Source: DAOUEG01 sp964589285 (GTDB lineage: Bacteria > Chloroflexota > Dehalococcoidia > Dehalococcoidales > RBG-16-60-22). From it: 24,807 nucleotides of DNA. A program made the position numbers and the translations under genes. The notes beneath the pieces are model-generated. The model saw only the letters and a list, made by a program, of their open reading frames with translations, made no database searches and was not told where the DNA came from. The stretch's first letter is position 1, and the number at the start of each line of letters is the position of its first letter. The stretch is from positions 1-24,807 of the forward strand of contig CAZPSP010000020.1 of NCBI GenBank assembly GCA_964589285.1, written 5' to 3'. Shown piece after piece: positions 15,161 through 21,774 of the stretch.

Positions 15161-15190
15161 ATTGTACCGTGAAGACGGCGGAAATTTCAA
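15161..15190 (-). promoter_or_regulatory. Promoter of the fabF-recJ-IMP cyclohydrolase operon
   Basis: On the minus strand TTGAAA (15185-15190) and TACAAT (15161-15166) are 18 bp apart, each matching consensus at five of six bases. Predicted start is near 15154, giving a leader of about 50 nt. The rest of 15191-15311 has no gene I can support, apart from a doubtful PIN-like fragment noted under findings. Confidence 0.65.
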
Positions 15191-15311
15191 GTTGGAGCGG
15201 TACATCCGGTACAAGCCGCGGAGCTACGACCGGGGAACTATCGGGACTTTGTTCCGGCGGAGATACGGTGAATTTGGTCATCGATGCCAATCGATTAATA
15301 TATGGAAGCGC

Positions 15312-16295
15312 CTACCCCAGCCCGATGCGCTGCTTGACCCGGGTGATGGTTTTTTCCGCCAGCGGCCTGGCTTTTTCCGCGCCGGCCTTGAGAATGGCGT
15401 CGATATGCCCCGGTTCAGCGGTGAGTTGCGCGTACCGTTCCTGCAGCGGCCTCAGCGCTTCCACCACTACCTCCACCAGGGCTTTCTTCAGGGCGCCGTA
15501 CCCCTGGCCTTCGAACCTGGACTGGATGGCCGGGCGGCTTTCCCCGGTCAGCGTCTCGTAGATGGTCAGGAGGTTATAGAGGCCCGGTCGTGCTTCATCG
15601 AAGACCACGTCAGTATTGGAATCCGTCGTCGCCCGCATGATCTTCTTCTTGATGTCCGCCGGCGTATCCAGCAGGTTGATGGCGTGACCAGAACCCGTCT
15701 CGCTCTTGCTCATCTTTTTCGTCGGATCATCCAGTCCCATGATGCGCGCGCCCGTTTCCGCGATGCGCGGCTCGGGCAGCACGAAGGTCTCCCCGTAAAT
15801 GTTGTTGAACCGCTGGGCGGCGTCGCGGGCCAGTTCGACGTGCTGTTTCTGGTCCTCGCCCACCGGGACGACCTCGGTGTTATAGAGGAGGATGTCCGCC
15901 GCCATCAGGGCGGGGTAGGCGAACAATCCCACGCTGACCTGCTCTTTCTGCTTGACGGACTTTTCCTTGAACTGCGTCATCCGCTGCATCCAGCCCATCG
16001 GGATGGTGCAGTTGAGCAGCCAGGCCAGTTCCGAATGGGCCGGTACATCGGACTGCACGAACAGGATGGAACGTTGCGGATCGATGCCCGCGGCCATGAG
16101 CAGGCCGGAGACTTCCCGCGTCTTGGCATGGAGCTGCTTCGGGTCCTGCTGGATGGTGATGGCGTGCAGGTCCACGATACAGAAGATGTTATCGTACTCC
16201 TCCTGCTGCTTGACCCACCGGCTCACAGCCCCGAGGTAGTTGCCGATATGGATGTTGCCGGTCGGCTGAATGCCGGAAAAGACGCGTTTTTTCAT
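15312..16295 (-). CDS. trpS: Tryptophan--tRNA ligase
   Basis: TrpS charges tRNA-Trp. The 327-residue protein has the class I signatures PTGNIHIGN (11-19, HIGH equivalent) and KMSKS (194-198), plus the family segments FCIVDLHAIT, LLNCTIPMGWMQRMTQFK and YPALMAADILLY. Length is normal. AAGGAG eight bases upstream supports the ATG at 16295. The predicted promoter lies so close (16317-16346) that the leader would be only about 15 nt, leaving no room for a T-box or trp attenuator. It is separated from fabF by 207 bp containing the fabF promoter. Confidence 0.97.
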   Translation of the reverse strand: MKKRVFSGIQPTGNIHIGNYLGAVSRWVKQQEEYDNIFCIVDLHAITIQQDPKQLHAKTREVSGLLMAAGIDPQRSILFVQSDVPAHSELAWLLNCTIPMGWMQRMTQFKEKSVKQKEQVSVGLFAYPALMAADILLYNTEVVPVGEDQKQHVELARDAAQRFNNIYGETFVLPEPRIAETGARIMGLDDPTKKMSKSETGSGHAINLLDTPADIKKKIMRATTDSNTDVVFDEARPGLYNLLTIYETLTGESRPAIQSRFEGQGYGALKKALVEVVVEALRPLQERYAQLTAEPGHIDAILKAGAEKARPLAEKTITRVKQRIGLG

Positions 16296-16316
16296 GGAAA
16301 AATCTCCTTACGAGCC

Positions 16317-16346
16317 ATTCTAGCATGGCGTCAGGCTCGCGGACAA
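16317..16346 (-). promoter_or_regulatory. Promoter of trpS
   Basis: On the minus strand TTGTCC (16341-16346) and TAGAAT (16317-16322) are 18 bp apart. A 6-bp inverted repeat (CGAGCC 16311-16316, GGCTCG 16334-16339) brackets the -10. Confidence 0.55.
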
Positions 16347-16427
16347 GGAAAGCACATTACTGTTGGAAATGCGAGACCTCTCGTGGCCGGAGCCGCTGTT
16401 ATCATCACTATTAAAAAACACTGAATA

Positions 16428-16467
16428 TGACAATACCATTGTCAATCTCACCGAAGTACCATATGAT
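16428..16467 (+). promoter_or_regulatory. Promoter with overlapping inverted-repeat operator for the cysteine-rich/Nei-like genes
   Basis: TTGTCA (16439-16444) and TATGAT (16462-16467) are exactly 17 bp apart. The -35 forms part of a perfect 7-bp inverted repeat, TGACAAT (16428-16434) and ATTGTCA (16438-16444), with a 3-nt centre, a typical size for a dimeric repressor or activator site. Confidence 0.65.
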
Positions 16468-16510
16468 TAGCTCAGATGATAACTATCGTAACGGATAACG
16501 GAGGCCGGCC

Positions 16511-17107
16511 GTGAAGCAGTACGAATACCACCGCATCGTCAAGCTGGCGGAACAGCTCGAAGCAGCCTGGATAGATCCGGATGTCATCGACCGCATCCTG
16601 GAGGGTGGAGACGACATTCTGCGCAAGACCAAGGCCGCGGCCAAGGCTGACTGGTTCGGTCAGGCCATGGCAAAAATGGACGAACTCCTTGACCTGGAAA
16701 CCCGAAAGTCCGTCCGCGAGGGGTGCGCTTGCTGCCTGGGCGGCAAGCGGGCGAAGATGTGCGAGGAGATTGTTAAAAACAACGACTCTTTGGACGAGAG
16801 GATCAGTGCGGCTAATGAAGCCCATTACGTCTTCGGCCATATCGTCACGAGGGATGGCGATGATATCGTCGTCCAGTTTTTTCCGGACGGACTCGACCAC
16901 TACCGCTGTGCCTGCCTGCCGCAGGCCGATAAACCCTTGCCGATCAGCTACTGCTACTGCTGCGGCGGTCATATCAAGCACCATCTGCAAAACGCACTCG
17001 GCCGCAAGCTGGACTGCACTACCGAGCAGACCGCCCTTTCCACCGGCGGTAAAAAACCCTGTGTCTTCAAGTTCCGGATACTCGATGAATCTGCTCAGGA
17101 GAGGTAA
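16511..17107 (+). CDS. Cysteine-rich protein of unknown function (DUF6144-like)
   Basis: The 198-residue protein has eleven cysteines in clusters: C72, C74, C75 and C84 (GCACCLGGKRAKMCEE), C133 and C135 (YRCACLPQ), C148, C150 and C151 (SYCYCCGGHIKHHLQ, with H154, H157 and H158), C169 and C184. No signal peptide or membrane helix is seen. The N-terminal 70 residues look helical and charged. The clusters suggest zinc or iron-sulfur binding. I believe it belongs to the DUF6144-type proteins but cannot verify this, and no function is known to me. Start is GTG at 16511, with GGAGG six bases upstream. Its TAA is immediately followed by the ATG of the Nei-like gene, so the two are co-translated and may work together. 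Confidence 0.82.
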   Translation: MKQYEYHRIVKLAEQLEAAWIDPDVIDRILEGGDDILRKTKAAAKADWFGQAMAKMDELLDLETRKSVREGCACCLGGKRAKMCEEIVKNNDSLDERISAANEAHYVFGHIVTRDGDDIVVQFFPDGLDHYRCACLPQADKPLPISYCYCCGGHIKHHLQNALGRKLDCTTEQTALSTGGKKPCVFKFRILDESAQER

Positions 17108-17935
17108 ATGATAGAACTGCCGGAAGCCGCCACCCTGGCGAAACAGTCCGACGAGGCCCTCCTGGGCAAAAAGATTGAGCGGGTCATTGCGGCATTCTCT
17201 CCGCACAAGTTAACCTGGTTCCACGGCGATCCGGCGGGCTATGATGGTTTGTTACGAGGTAAGACCATCGATGAAGCTCATGCTTATGGCGGCCAACTTG
17301 AGATAGAGGCCGGCGATGCCTCGCTCCTCTTCAGCGACGGTGTTAACCTGCGGCGGCACGCTGCCGGTGAGAAACGCCCTCCCAAACACCAGTTGCTCAT
17401 CGAGTTCACCGACGAGACCGCCCTCAGCGCCTCCGTGCAGATGTACGGCGGCGTGGTGTGCTTTCGCCAGGGCGAATACGAGAACAAGTATTACGAGACC
17501 GCAAAATCGAAACCCTCGCCCCTTTCAGAGCAGTTCGACTGCGTCTATTTCGATGCCATGATTGCCCCGCCGGAAATGCAGAAACTGAGCGCCAAGGCGT
17601 TCCTCGCCACGGAGCAGCGGATACCCGGCCTGGGAAACGGCGTCCTGCAGGACATCCTGTACAACGCGCGCATCCATCCGAAGCGAAAACTGGCAACCCT
17701 GACAGATGAAGAAAAAGAGGCCATGTTCGTCTCCGTCAAGTCCACGCTCAGGGAGATGACGGAAAAGGGAGGCCGGGACACGGAAAAGGACCTCTTCGGG
17801 CAACCGGGAGGCTATCAGGCTAAACTCAGCAGCAAGACAGCCAGACGGTCATGCCCGCAATGCGGGACCAGGATCGTGAAAGAAGCCTACATGGGCGGCA
17901 GCGTCTATTACTGTCCCGGATGCCAGAAGCTTTGA
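17108..17935 (+). CDS. Fpg/Nei-family DNA glycosylase-like protein lacking the N-terminal proline
   Basis: The 275-residue protein has the architecture of formamidopyrimidine-DNA glycosylase/endonuclease VIII: an N-terminal beta-sandwich, a helix-two-turn-helix segment (IPGLGNGVLQDILYNARIHP, about 177-196) and a C-terminal zinc finger (CPQCG ... YYCPGCQ, four cysteines) near residues 251-273. Active Fpg/Nei enzymes begin MPELPE, and Pro2 is the catalytic nucleophile. Here the start is MIELPE: Glu3 is kept but residue 2 is isoleucine, so the usual Schiff-base chemistry should not be possible. It may be a DNA-binding paralogue or use another nucleophile. The preceding TAA touches this ATG, which fixes the start and ties the gene to the cysteine-rich protein. 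Confidence 0.85.
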   Translation: MIELPEAATLAKQSDEALLGKKIERVIAAFSPHKLTWFHGDPAGYDGLLRGKTIDEAHAYGGQLEIEAGDASLLFSDGVNLRRHAAGEKRPPKHQLLIEFTDETALSASVQMYGGVVCFRQGEYENKYYETAKSKPSPLSEQFDCVYFDAMIAPPEMQKLSAKAFLATEQRIPGLGNGVLQDILYNARIHPKRKLATLTDEEKEAMFVSVKSTLREMTEKGGRDTEKDLFGQPGGYQAKLSSKTARRSCPQCGTRIVKEAYMGGSVYYCPGCQKL

Positions 17936-17958
17936 TGTAAGCGTAACCGCGACCTCTC

Positions 17959-17993
17959 ACCTCCGGACATGCTAAGATAGAAAGTCCGGAGGT
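17959..17993 (+). promoter_or_regulatory. Hairpin covering the Shine-Dalgarno of the carbonic-anhydrase-like gene
   Basis: Ten-base perfect arms, 17959-17968 (ACCTCCGGAC) and 17984-17993 (GTCCGGAGGT), enclose a 15-nt loop. The 3' arm contains the whole Shine-Dalgarno GGAGG (17988-17992), 7 nt before the ATG at 18000. The loop includes TAAGAT (17974-17979), a weak -10-like box. RNA reading through from the Nei-like gene would hide its ribosome site. Confidence 0.65.
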
Positions 17994-17999
17994 TGTTCC

Positions 18000-18521
18000 A
18001 TGATTCGCAGTTTTAACGGCAAGACCCCGCAAATACACCCGTCCGCGTTCGTCAGCGAGGCCGCCTACGTGGTCGGGGACGTGGAAATAGGGGAGGGCTC
18101 CAGTATCTGGCCCGGCGCCGTCGTCCGCGGCGATACCGGCAAAGTGGTCATCGGCAGGAACACCGCCGTCGAGGACGGGGCCATCATTCACTCCGGCATC
18201 CCCGGCAGCGGAGATACCTTCATCGGGGACTGCTGCAACATCGCCCACGCCGCCGTTATCCACTGCCGGAAGATCGGCAACAACGTCATGATCGGCATCA
18301 ACGCCACCGTTCTTCATAATGTGGAAATCGGCGATTTCTGCATCATCGCCGCCGGCTGCCTGGTCGGTCAGGACATGAAGGTTCCGGACAACTCCTACGT
18401 GGTCGGCATTCCCGGCCGAATCAAGGGCCAAGTCCCGGAAAAGCTGCGGTTCTGGCTGGACAGCGTCCCGCTGGAATACGTGGAGTTCGGCCGCCGGTAC
18501 AAGGCGGAAGGGCTGGAATAG
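18000..18521 (+). CDS. Gamma-carbonic anhydrase-like hexapeptide-repeat protein
   Basis: The 173-residue protein is a left-handed beta-helix of hexapeptide repeats (IGEGSSIWPGAVVRGD, IGDCCNIAHAAVIHC, IGNNVMIGINATVLHNVEIGDFCIIAAGC). Three zinc-ligand histidines fit the gamma class: His64 (IIHSG), His83 and His88 (AHAAVIH); Arg43 and Asp45 (VRGD) are also kept. Length matches the YrdA/PaaY branch, whose members bind metal but show little or variable carbonic anhydrase activity. It would form a cytoplasmic trimer. The ATG has GGAGG 7 nt upstream, but that site is inside a 10-bp inverted repeat. The gene is 64 bp after the Nei-like gene on the same strand. Confidence 0.9.
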   Translation: MIRSFNGKTPQIHPSAFVSEAAYVVGDVEIGEGSSIWPGAVVRGDTGKVVIGRNTAVEDGAIIHSGIPGSGDTFIGDCCNIAHAAVIHCRKIGNNVMIGINATVLHNVEIGDFCIIAAGCLVGQDMKVPDNSYVVGIPGRIKGQVPEKLRFWLDSVPLEYVEFGRRYKAEGLE

Positions 18522-18528
18522 AAAATCC

Positions 18529-18580
18529 AACTCAAAACTCAGAACTCAGAAGTCAAAACTACAAGCTAAAGGTCAAAACT
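18529..18580 (+). repeat. Degenerate 7-bp tandem repeat, copy 2
   Basis: Just 7 bp after the carbonic-anhydrase-like stop, seven units of 7 nt run in register: AACTCAA, AACTCAG, AACTCAG, AAGTCAA, AACTACA, AGCTAAA, GGTCAAA. Period, composition and position after a stop codon match the array at 4332-4380. Confidence 0.7.
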
Positions 18581-18726
18581 GAGCCTTATGAATTCCTGCT
18601 GCTCATCCCGTCAACGTGGTGACGACGGCGTTTTACGGCGGACCGGCAGGGACGTCGGTCCCACCCGATTGTAGTTTTGCCGATGTCACGGGAACACGGC
18701 GCGGTATGGATGCCGCGAGAACGAAC

Positions 18727-18760
18727 GGCGGATAAAAGGGGTAAAAGGGTTTTATCCGCC
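18727..18760. repeat. Perfect 11-bp inverted repeat
   Basis: Arms GGCGGATAAAA (18727-18737) and TTTTATCCGCC (18750-18760) enclose a 12-nt purine-rich loop. It is part of a gene-free stretch (18522-18916) that I read as a mosaic of short palindromic repeats; no real gene is visible in it. Confidence 0.6.
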
Positions 18761-18806
18761 CTACGAGATCGATCACTGACTCTCGGATGGAGATACTGCT
18801 CCGGCG

Positions 18807-18833
18807 CTCATGGTGAGCCTGTCGAACCATGAG
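18807..18833. repeat. Palindromic repeat with GAGCCTGTCGA loop
   Basis: Arms CTCATGGT (18807-18814) and ACCATGAG (18826-18833) are perfect complements. The 11-nt loop is the exact reverse complement of the loop core of the hairpin at 18858-18896, so the two are related dispersed elements in opposite orientation. Such TTCGACAGGCTC-cored repeats are common in many bacterial genomes and cause spurious short ORFs. Confidence 0.65.
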
Positions 18834-18857
18834 ACATGAACACTACCAGATAAGACA

Positions 18858-18896
18858 AAACCGCTCATCCTTCGACAGGCTCAGGACGAGCGGTTT
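18858..18896 (-). terminator. Repeat-derived terminator after the second SDR gene
   Basis: A 9-bp stem (AAACCGCTC 18858-18866, GAGCGGTTT 18888-18896), extended inward by four more pairs after one mismatch, lies 20 bp beyond the SDR stop. Read on the minus strand it is followed by TTGTCTT. The loop contains TCGACAGGCTC (18872-18882). It can also act on plus-strand transcripts (followed by CTTC). Confidence 0.6.
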
Positions 18897-18916
18897 CTTC
18901 AATTAACCAATATCAG

Positions 18917-19738
18917 TTAGTCCGGTTCCACCCCCGGCGCTTCCGGTATCTGCGGCGGGTAGACCGGCAGTGGCGACTGGACCATTCCGCCATCCACCAG
19001 CAGTTCCGTCCCGTTGACATAGCTGGCTTCGTCCGAGGCCAGAAACAGAATGGGATAAGCGATCTCGTGCGGCCTCGCCATGCGGCCCGCCGGCACGCGG
19101 ATGGAACCGAGGATATCGGATTCTTCCGGGATGCCGCCCAGGTTCCGTTCGATCTGCTCGAAAAGCGGCGTCCAGACATTGCCGGGATGAATGGAGTTGA
19201 CCCGGATGTTGTGTTTGCGGAGGACGATGGCGTCTGATTTGCTCATGGCCCGCAGCGCGCCCTTGGAGGCGTCGTAAACCGGCGTGTCTCCGCCGATGAT
19301 CCCGTAGACGGAGGCCACGTTGACGATGCTTCCGCCGCCGGACCTGCTCATGTAAGGCACGGCGTACTTGGTACAGAAGAACGGCCCCTTCATGTTGATG
19401 TTCATGACCCGGTCAAGTTCCGCTTCCGAGGTCTTGTGCGGGGCGCTCCGCCCGCCGCCGACGCCGGCATTGTTGACCAGCACATTCAATTTGCCGTATT
19501 TTTGATAAATCTCGCCGAATACCTTCTCTACCTCCTCCGCATGGGAGACATCCATGTGCCAGAAGTCCGCGATGCCCCCGGCGGCCCTGATTTCATCCGC
19601 GACCCGTTTACCGTTCTCGTCGTCGATGTCCACTATAGCAACGGTCGCTCCTTCTGCGGCCATTAACTTGGCCGTCGCTTCCCCGATGCCGTTGGCTGCT
19701 CCGGTGACGATGGCAACTTTTCCTTTGACTCTGTCCAT
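18917..19738 (-). CDS. Short-chain dehydrogenase/reductase (SDR), NAD-type
   Basis: The 273-residue classical SDR has TGAANGIG (12-19), Asp37 at the end of beta-2 (AIVDIDD), which favours NAD over NADP, NNAG (89-92), catalytic Ser143, and YDASK with Tyr155 and Lys159. The C-terminal ELLVDGGM is typical, followed by a proline-rich tail of about 20 residues beyond the usual end. AAGGAGG five bases upstream supports the ATG at 19738. It is unlike the SDR at 7018-7800 in cofactor motif. Substrate is unknown; alcohol or hydroxyacyl oxidation is typical for the family. It has its own extended -10 promoter and a downstream terminator, so it is probably monocistronic. Confidence 0.92.
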   Translation of the reverse strand: MDRVKGKVAIVTGAANGIGEATAKLMAAEGATVAIVDIDDENGKRVADEIRAAGGIADFWHMDVSHAEEVEKVFGEIYQKYGKLNVLVNNAGVGGGRSAPHKTSEAELDRVMNINMKGPFFCTKYAVPYMSRSGGGSIVNVASVYGIIGGDTPVYDASKGALRAMSKSDAIVLRKHNIRVNSIHPGNVWTPLFEQIERNLGGIPEESDILGSIRVPAGRMARPHEIAYPILFLASDEASYVNGTELLVDGGMVQSPLPVYPPQIPEAPGVEPD

Positions 19739-19795
19739 GAGTGCCTCCTTATCGATGATCTGTCCAGGAATGAAATGGCGTTACTGCCATGCCCC

Positions 19796-19804
19796 AGTAT
19801 AGCA
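19796..19804 (-). promoter_or_regulatory. Extended -10 promoter of the second SDR gene
   Basis: The minus strand reads TGCTATACT, an extended -10 (TGn plus TATACT); the -35 is poor. Predicted start is near 19789, about 50 nt before the ATG. No gene is seen in 19805-19983. Confidence 0.5.
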
Positions 19805-19983
19805 AAATTCCGGAAAACAATCAGGTTTATCTTCCGATTCGGAATCCGGGTTTGTTTTTCGGGGCCGCAGACAGGTAATCGTGGTTGCTGGTGATCGCCT
19901 TCCAGCAAAGGAAGACAGAGGTGATGAATATGAAAATGTTGCTCGACGCTGATATCCCCCCGATAAGGGGAGGGTGAAACGAG

Positions 19984-21645
19984 TTACATTTTCTCCGGCG
20001 CGTTCATGCCCATCAGGTTGAGTGTCCGCCCCAGCACCAGCTTGGCGGCTTTGACCAGCTTCAGCCGCGCGCCGGTCAATTGCACATCTTTGGTCACCAC
20101 CCGGCAGTGCTTGTAGAACGAATGGAAGACTGTTGCCAGGTCCTGGGCGTAGTAAGTAAGGTGGTGCGGCTCCAGCGTCTCCGCGATGAGTTCGATGATC
20201 TCCGGCAGCATCAGCATCTTCCGGATGAGCGTCAGTTCCGCCTCGTGGGTCAGCAGCGAGACATCTCCCTCTGCCTGTGCCGCGCCCTGTTCCTCGGCGT
20301 GACGGAGGATGCTGGCGATGCGGGCGTGGGCGTACTGCACGTAGTACACCGGGTTGTCCGCGGACTGCTTCTTCGCCAGCTCCAGGTCGAAGTCCATCTG
20401 CGAGTCCGCCGTCCGTGAGAGGAAGAAGAACCGCGAGGCATCCGTGCCCACTTCTTCCACCAGCTCCTCCAGCGTGATAATGTCGCCGGAACGTTTGGAA
20501 AGCTTGACCACTTCTCCGCCGCGTTTCAGCGTAACGGTCTGATACAAAAGCACGGTGAGCCGATCCGGATCGATGCCCAAGGCGCTGCAGACCGCTTTCA
20601 TCCGGGACACGTGTCCCATGTGGTCCGCGCCCCAGATGTCGATGACCCGGTCGAACCCCCGTTCCACGAACTTGTTGTAATGATAGGCGATGTCCGATGC
20701 CAGGTAGGTCGGCGTCCCGTCGGACCGCACGATGACGTTGTCCTTGTCCTCGCCCAGCGCGGTGGATACGAACCATGTCGCGCCTTCACGCTCGGTGATG
20801 TATCCGCCCTGTTTAAAGGATTCCATGACTTTCTGATACTGGCCGTTGTCGTAAAGGCTCTGTTCGCTGAACCAGACGTTGAACGTGACGCCGAGCAGTT
20901 CCAGGTCGTGCTTGATCCAGCCCAGGACTTTTTCCAGTCCCAGCCGGCCCAGTTCGGCGATGAGTTCATTCTCGGGGAGGACTTTCAACCGGTCGCCTTC
21001 TTTTTCGATGATCTCCGCTACCACGTCCTTCACGTAAGCGCCGAGGTAGCCGTCCGCCGGTATCTCCGCCTCGTCTCCCATGGCTTGCCGGTACCTGGCG
21101 TAAAGGGAACGCCGGAAGGTGTCCACCTGGTTGCCGGCGTCATTGACATAATATTCTTTTTCGACCTCGTAGCCGCAGGCAGCCAGGATGTCCGCGAGCG
21201 TGCTGCCCAGGATGGCCCCGCGGCCGTTTCCCACGTGGAGCGGTCCCGTAGGATTGGCGCTGACGAACTCAAGCTGGACCTTTTTGCCCTTGCCGCTGTC
21301 ATTGGAACCGTAGGTCTTGCCTTCCGCCAGGATGCCGGTCACCTGGCCGGCCAGCCATGATTCTTTCAGTTTGAAATTGATGAAACCGGGCGGCGCGACG
21401 TTCACTTCGGCGATTTCATCGGAAGGTTCGATGGCGTCCACGATTTTTTGTGCTATGTTCAGCGGCTTGTCGCCCATGGCCCGCGCCAGCTTGAGTGCGA
21501 TGCTGGAAGCGTAATCGCCGTGGTCGGGATTTTGCGGCCGCTCGATGACGATCTCCGGCAAGGTCACCACGGGCAGCCGGCCGGCTTCCTGCGCGGCTGA
21601 AATTGCCTGCCTGATGATATCGATAATGGTCTCTTTAAGTCTCAC
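19984..21645 (-). CDS. argS: Arginine--tRNA ligase
   Basis: ArgS charges tRNA-Arg. I choose the GTG at 21645 (553 residues, beginning MRLKETIIDIIRQAI), which has a modest TAGG six bases upstream; a TTG at 21663 would add six residues. Class I features are FVSANPTGPLHVGNGRG-like HIGH region (HVGN near 137-140), YYVNDAGNQ, the LASDIAYHYNKF segment, and a KMSKS equivalent KLSKRSGDIITL. The C-terminal DALR anticodon-binding domain ends LNLMGM. Length is normal. A -10 about 38 bp upstream leaves a leader of about 32 nt, too short for a T-box. It is divergent from the META lipoprotein gene. Confidence 0.97.
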   Translation of the reverse strand: MRLKETIIDIIRQAISAAQEAGRLPVVTLPEIVIERPQNPDHGDYASSIALKLARAMGDKPLNIAQKIVDAIEPSDEIAEVNVAPPGFINFKLKESWLAGQVTGILAEGKTYGSNDSGKGKKVQLEFVSANPTGPLHVGNGRGAILGSTLADILAACGYEVEKEYYVNDAGNQVDTFRRSLYARYRQAMGDEAEIPADGYLGAYVKDVVAEIIEKEGDRLKVLPENELIAELGRLGLEKVLGWIKHDLELLGVTFNVWFSEQSLYDNGQYQKVMESFKQGGYITEREGATWFVSTALGEDKDNVIVRSDGTPTYLASDIAYHYNKFVERGFDRVIDIWGADHMGHVSRMKAVCSALGIDPDRLTVLLYQTVTLKRGGEVVKLSKRSGDIITLEELVEEVGTDASRFFFLSRTADSQMDFDLELAKKQSADNPVYYVQYAHARIASILRHAEEQGAAQAEGDVSLLTHEAELTLIRKMLMLPEIIELIAETLEPHHLTYYAQDLATVFHSFYKHCRVVTKDVQLTGARLKLVKAAKLVLGRTLNLMGMNAPEKM

Positions 21646-21682
21646 AGTGTGCCTACCGTCCAAAAATTAGGAATACTCGTAA

Positions 21683-21691
21683 ATTATAACA
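21683..21691 (-). promoter_or_regulatory. Extended -10 promoter of argS
   Basis: The minus strand reads TGTTATAAT: a perfect -10 hexamer (21683-21688) with the TGn extension. No good -35 is seen, as is usual for extended -10 promoters. Confidence 0.6.
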
Positions 21692-21747
21692 CAGGTAAAA
21701 ATCATTACATAGTTAAGCATACCCTAACCAATCCCGTTCTCAGGCGT

Positions 21748-21753
21748 TATACT
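21748..21753 (+). promoter_or_regulatory. -10 box of the META lipoprotein gene
   Basis: TATACT lies about 22 bp before the ATG at 21775; the -35 is weak. GAGGT in the short leader is the Shine-Dalgarno, about 8 nt from the ATG. Confidence 0.4.
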
Positions 21754-21774
21754 ATCCGAGAGAGGTAACAGAAA

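Noticed and set aside
15104..15311. T-box or amino-acid attenuator near trpS, and likewise near argS (21645-21690)
   Set aside because: The predicted leaders of trpS and argS are only about 15 and 32 nt, too short for either element.
13680..16424. 914-codon open frame on the plus strand
   Set aside because: It runs antisense through recJ, fabF and trpS, all firmly identified; long antisense frames are common in GC-rich genes, and its translation shows no family features.
18633..18830. 65-codon minus-strand frame beginning MVRQAHHER
   Set aside because: Its start is made by the dispersed palindromic repeat; such frames are recurrent artefacts of that repeat family.
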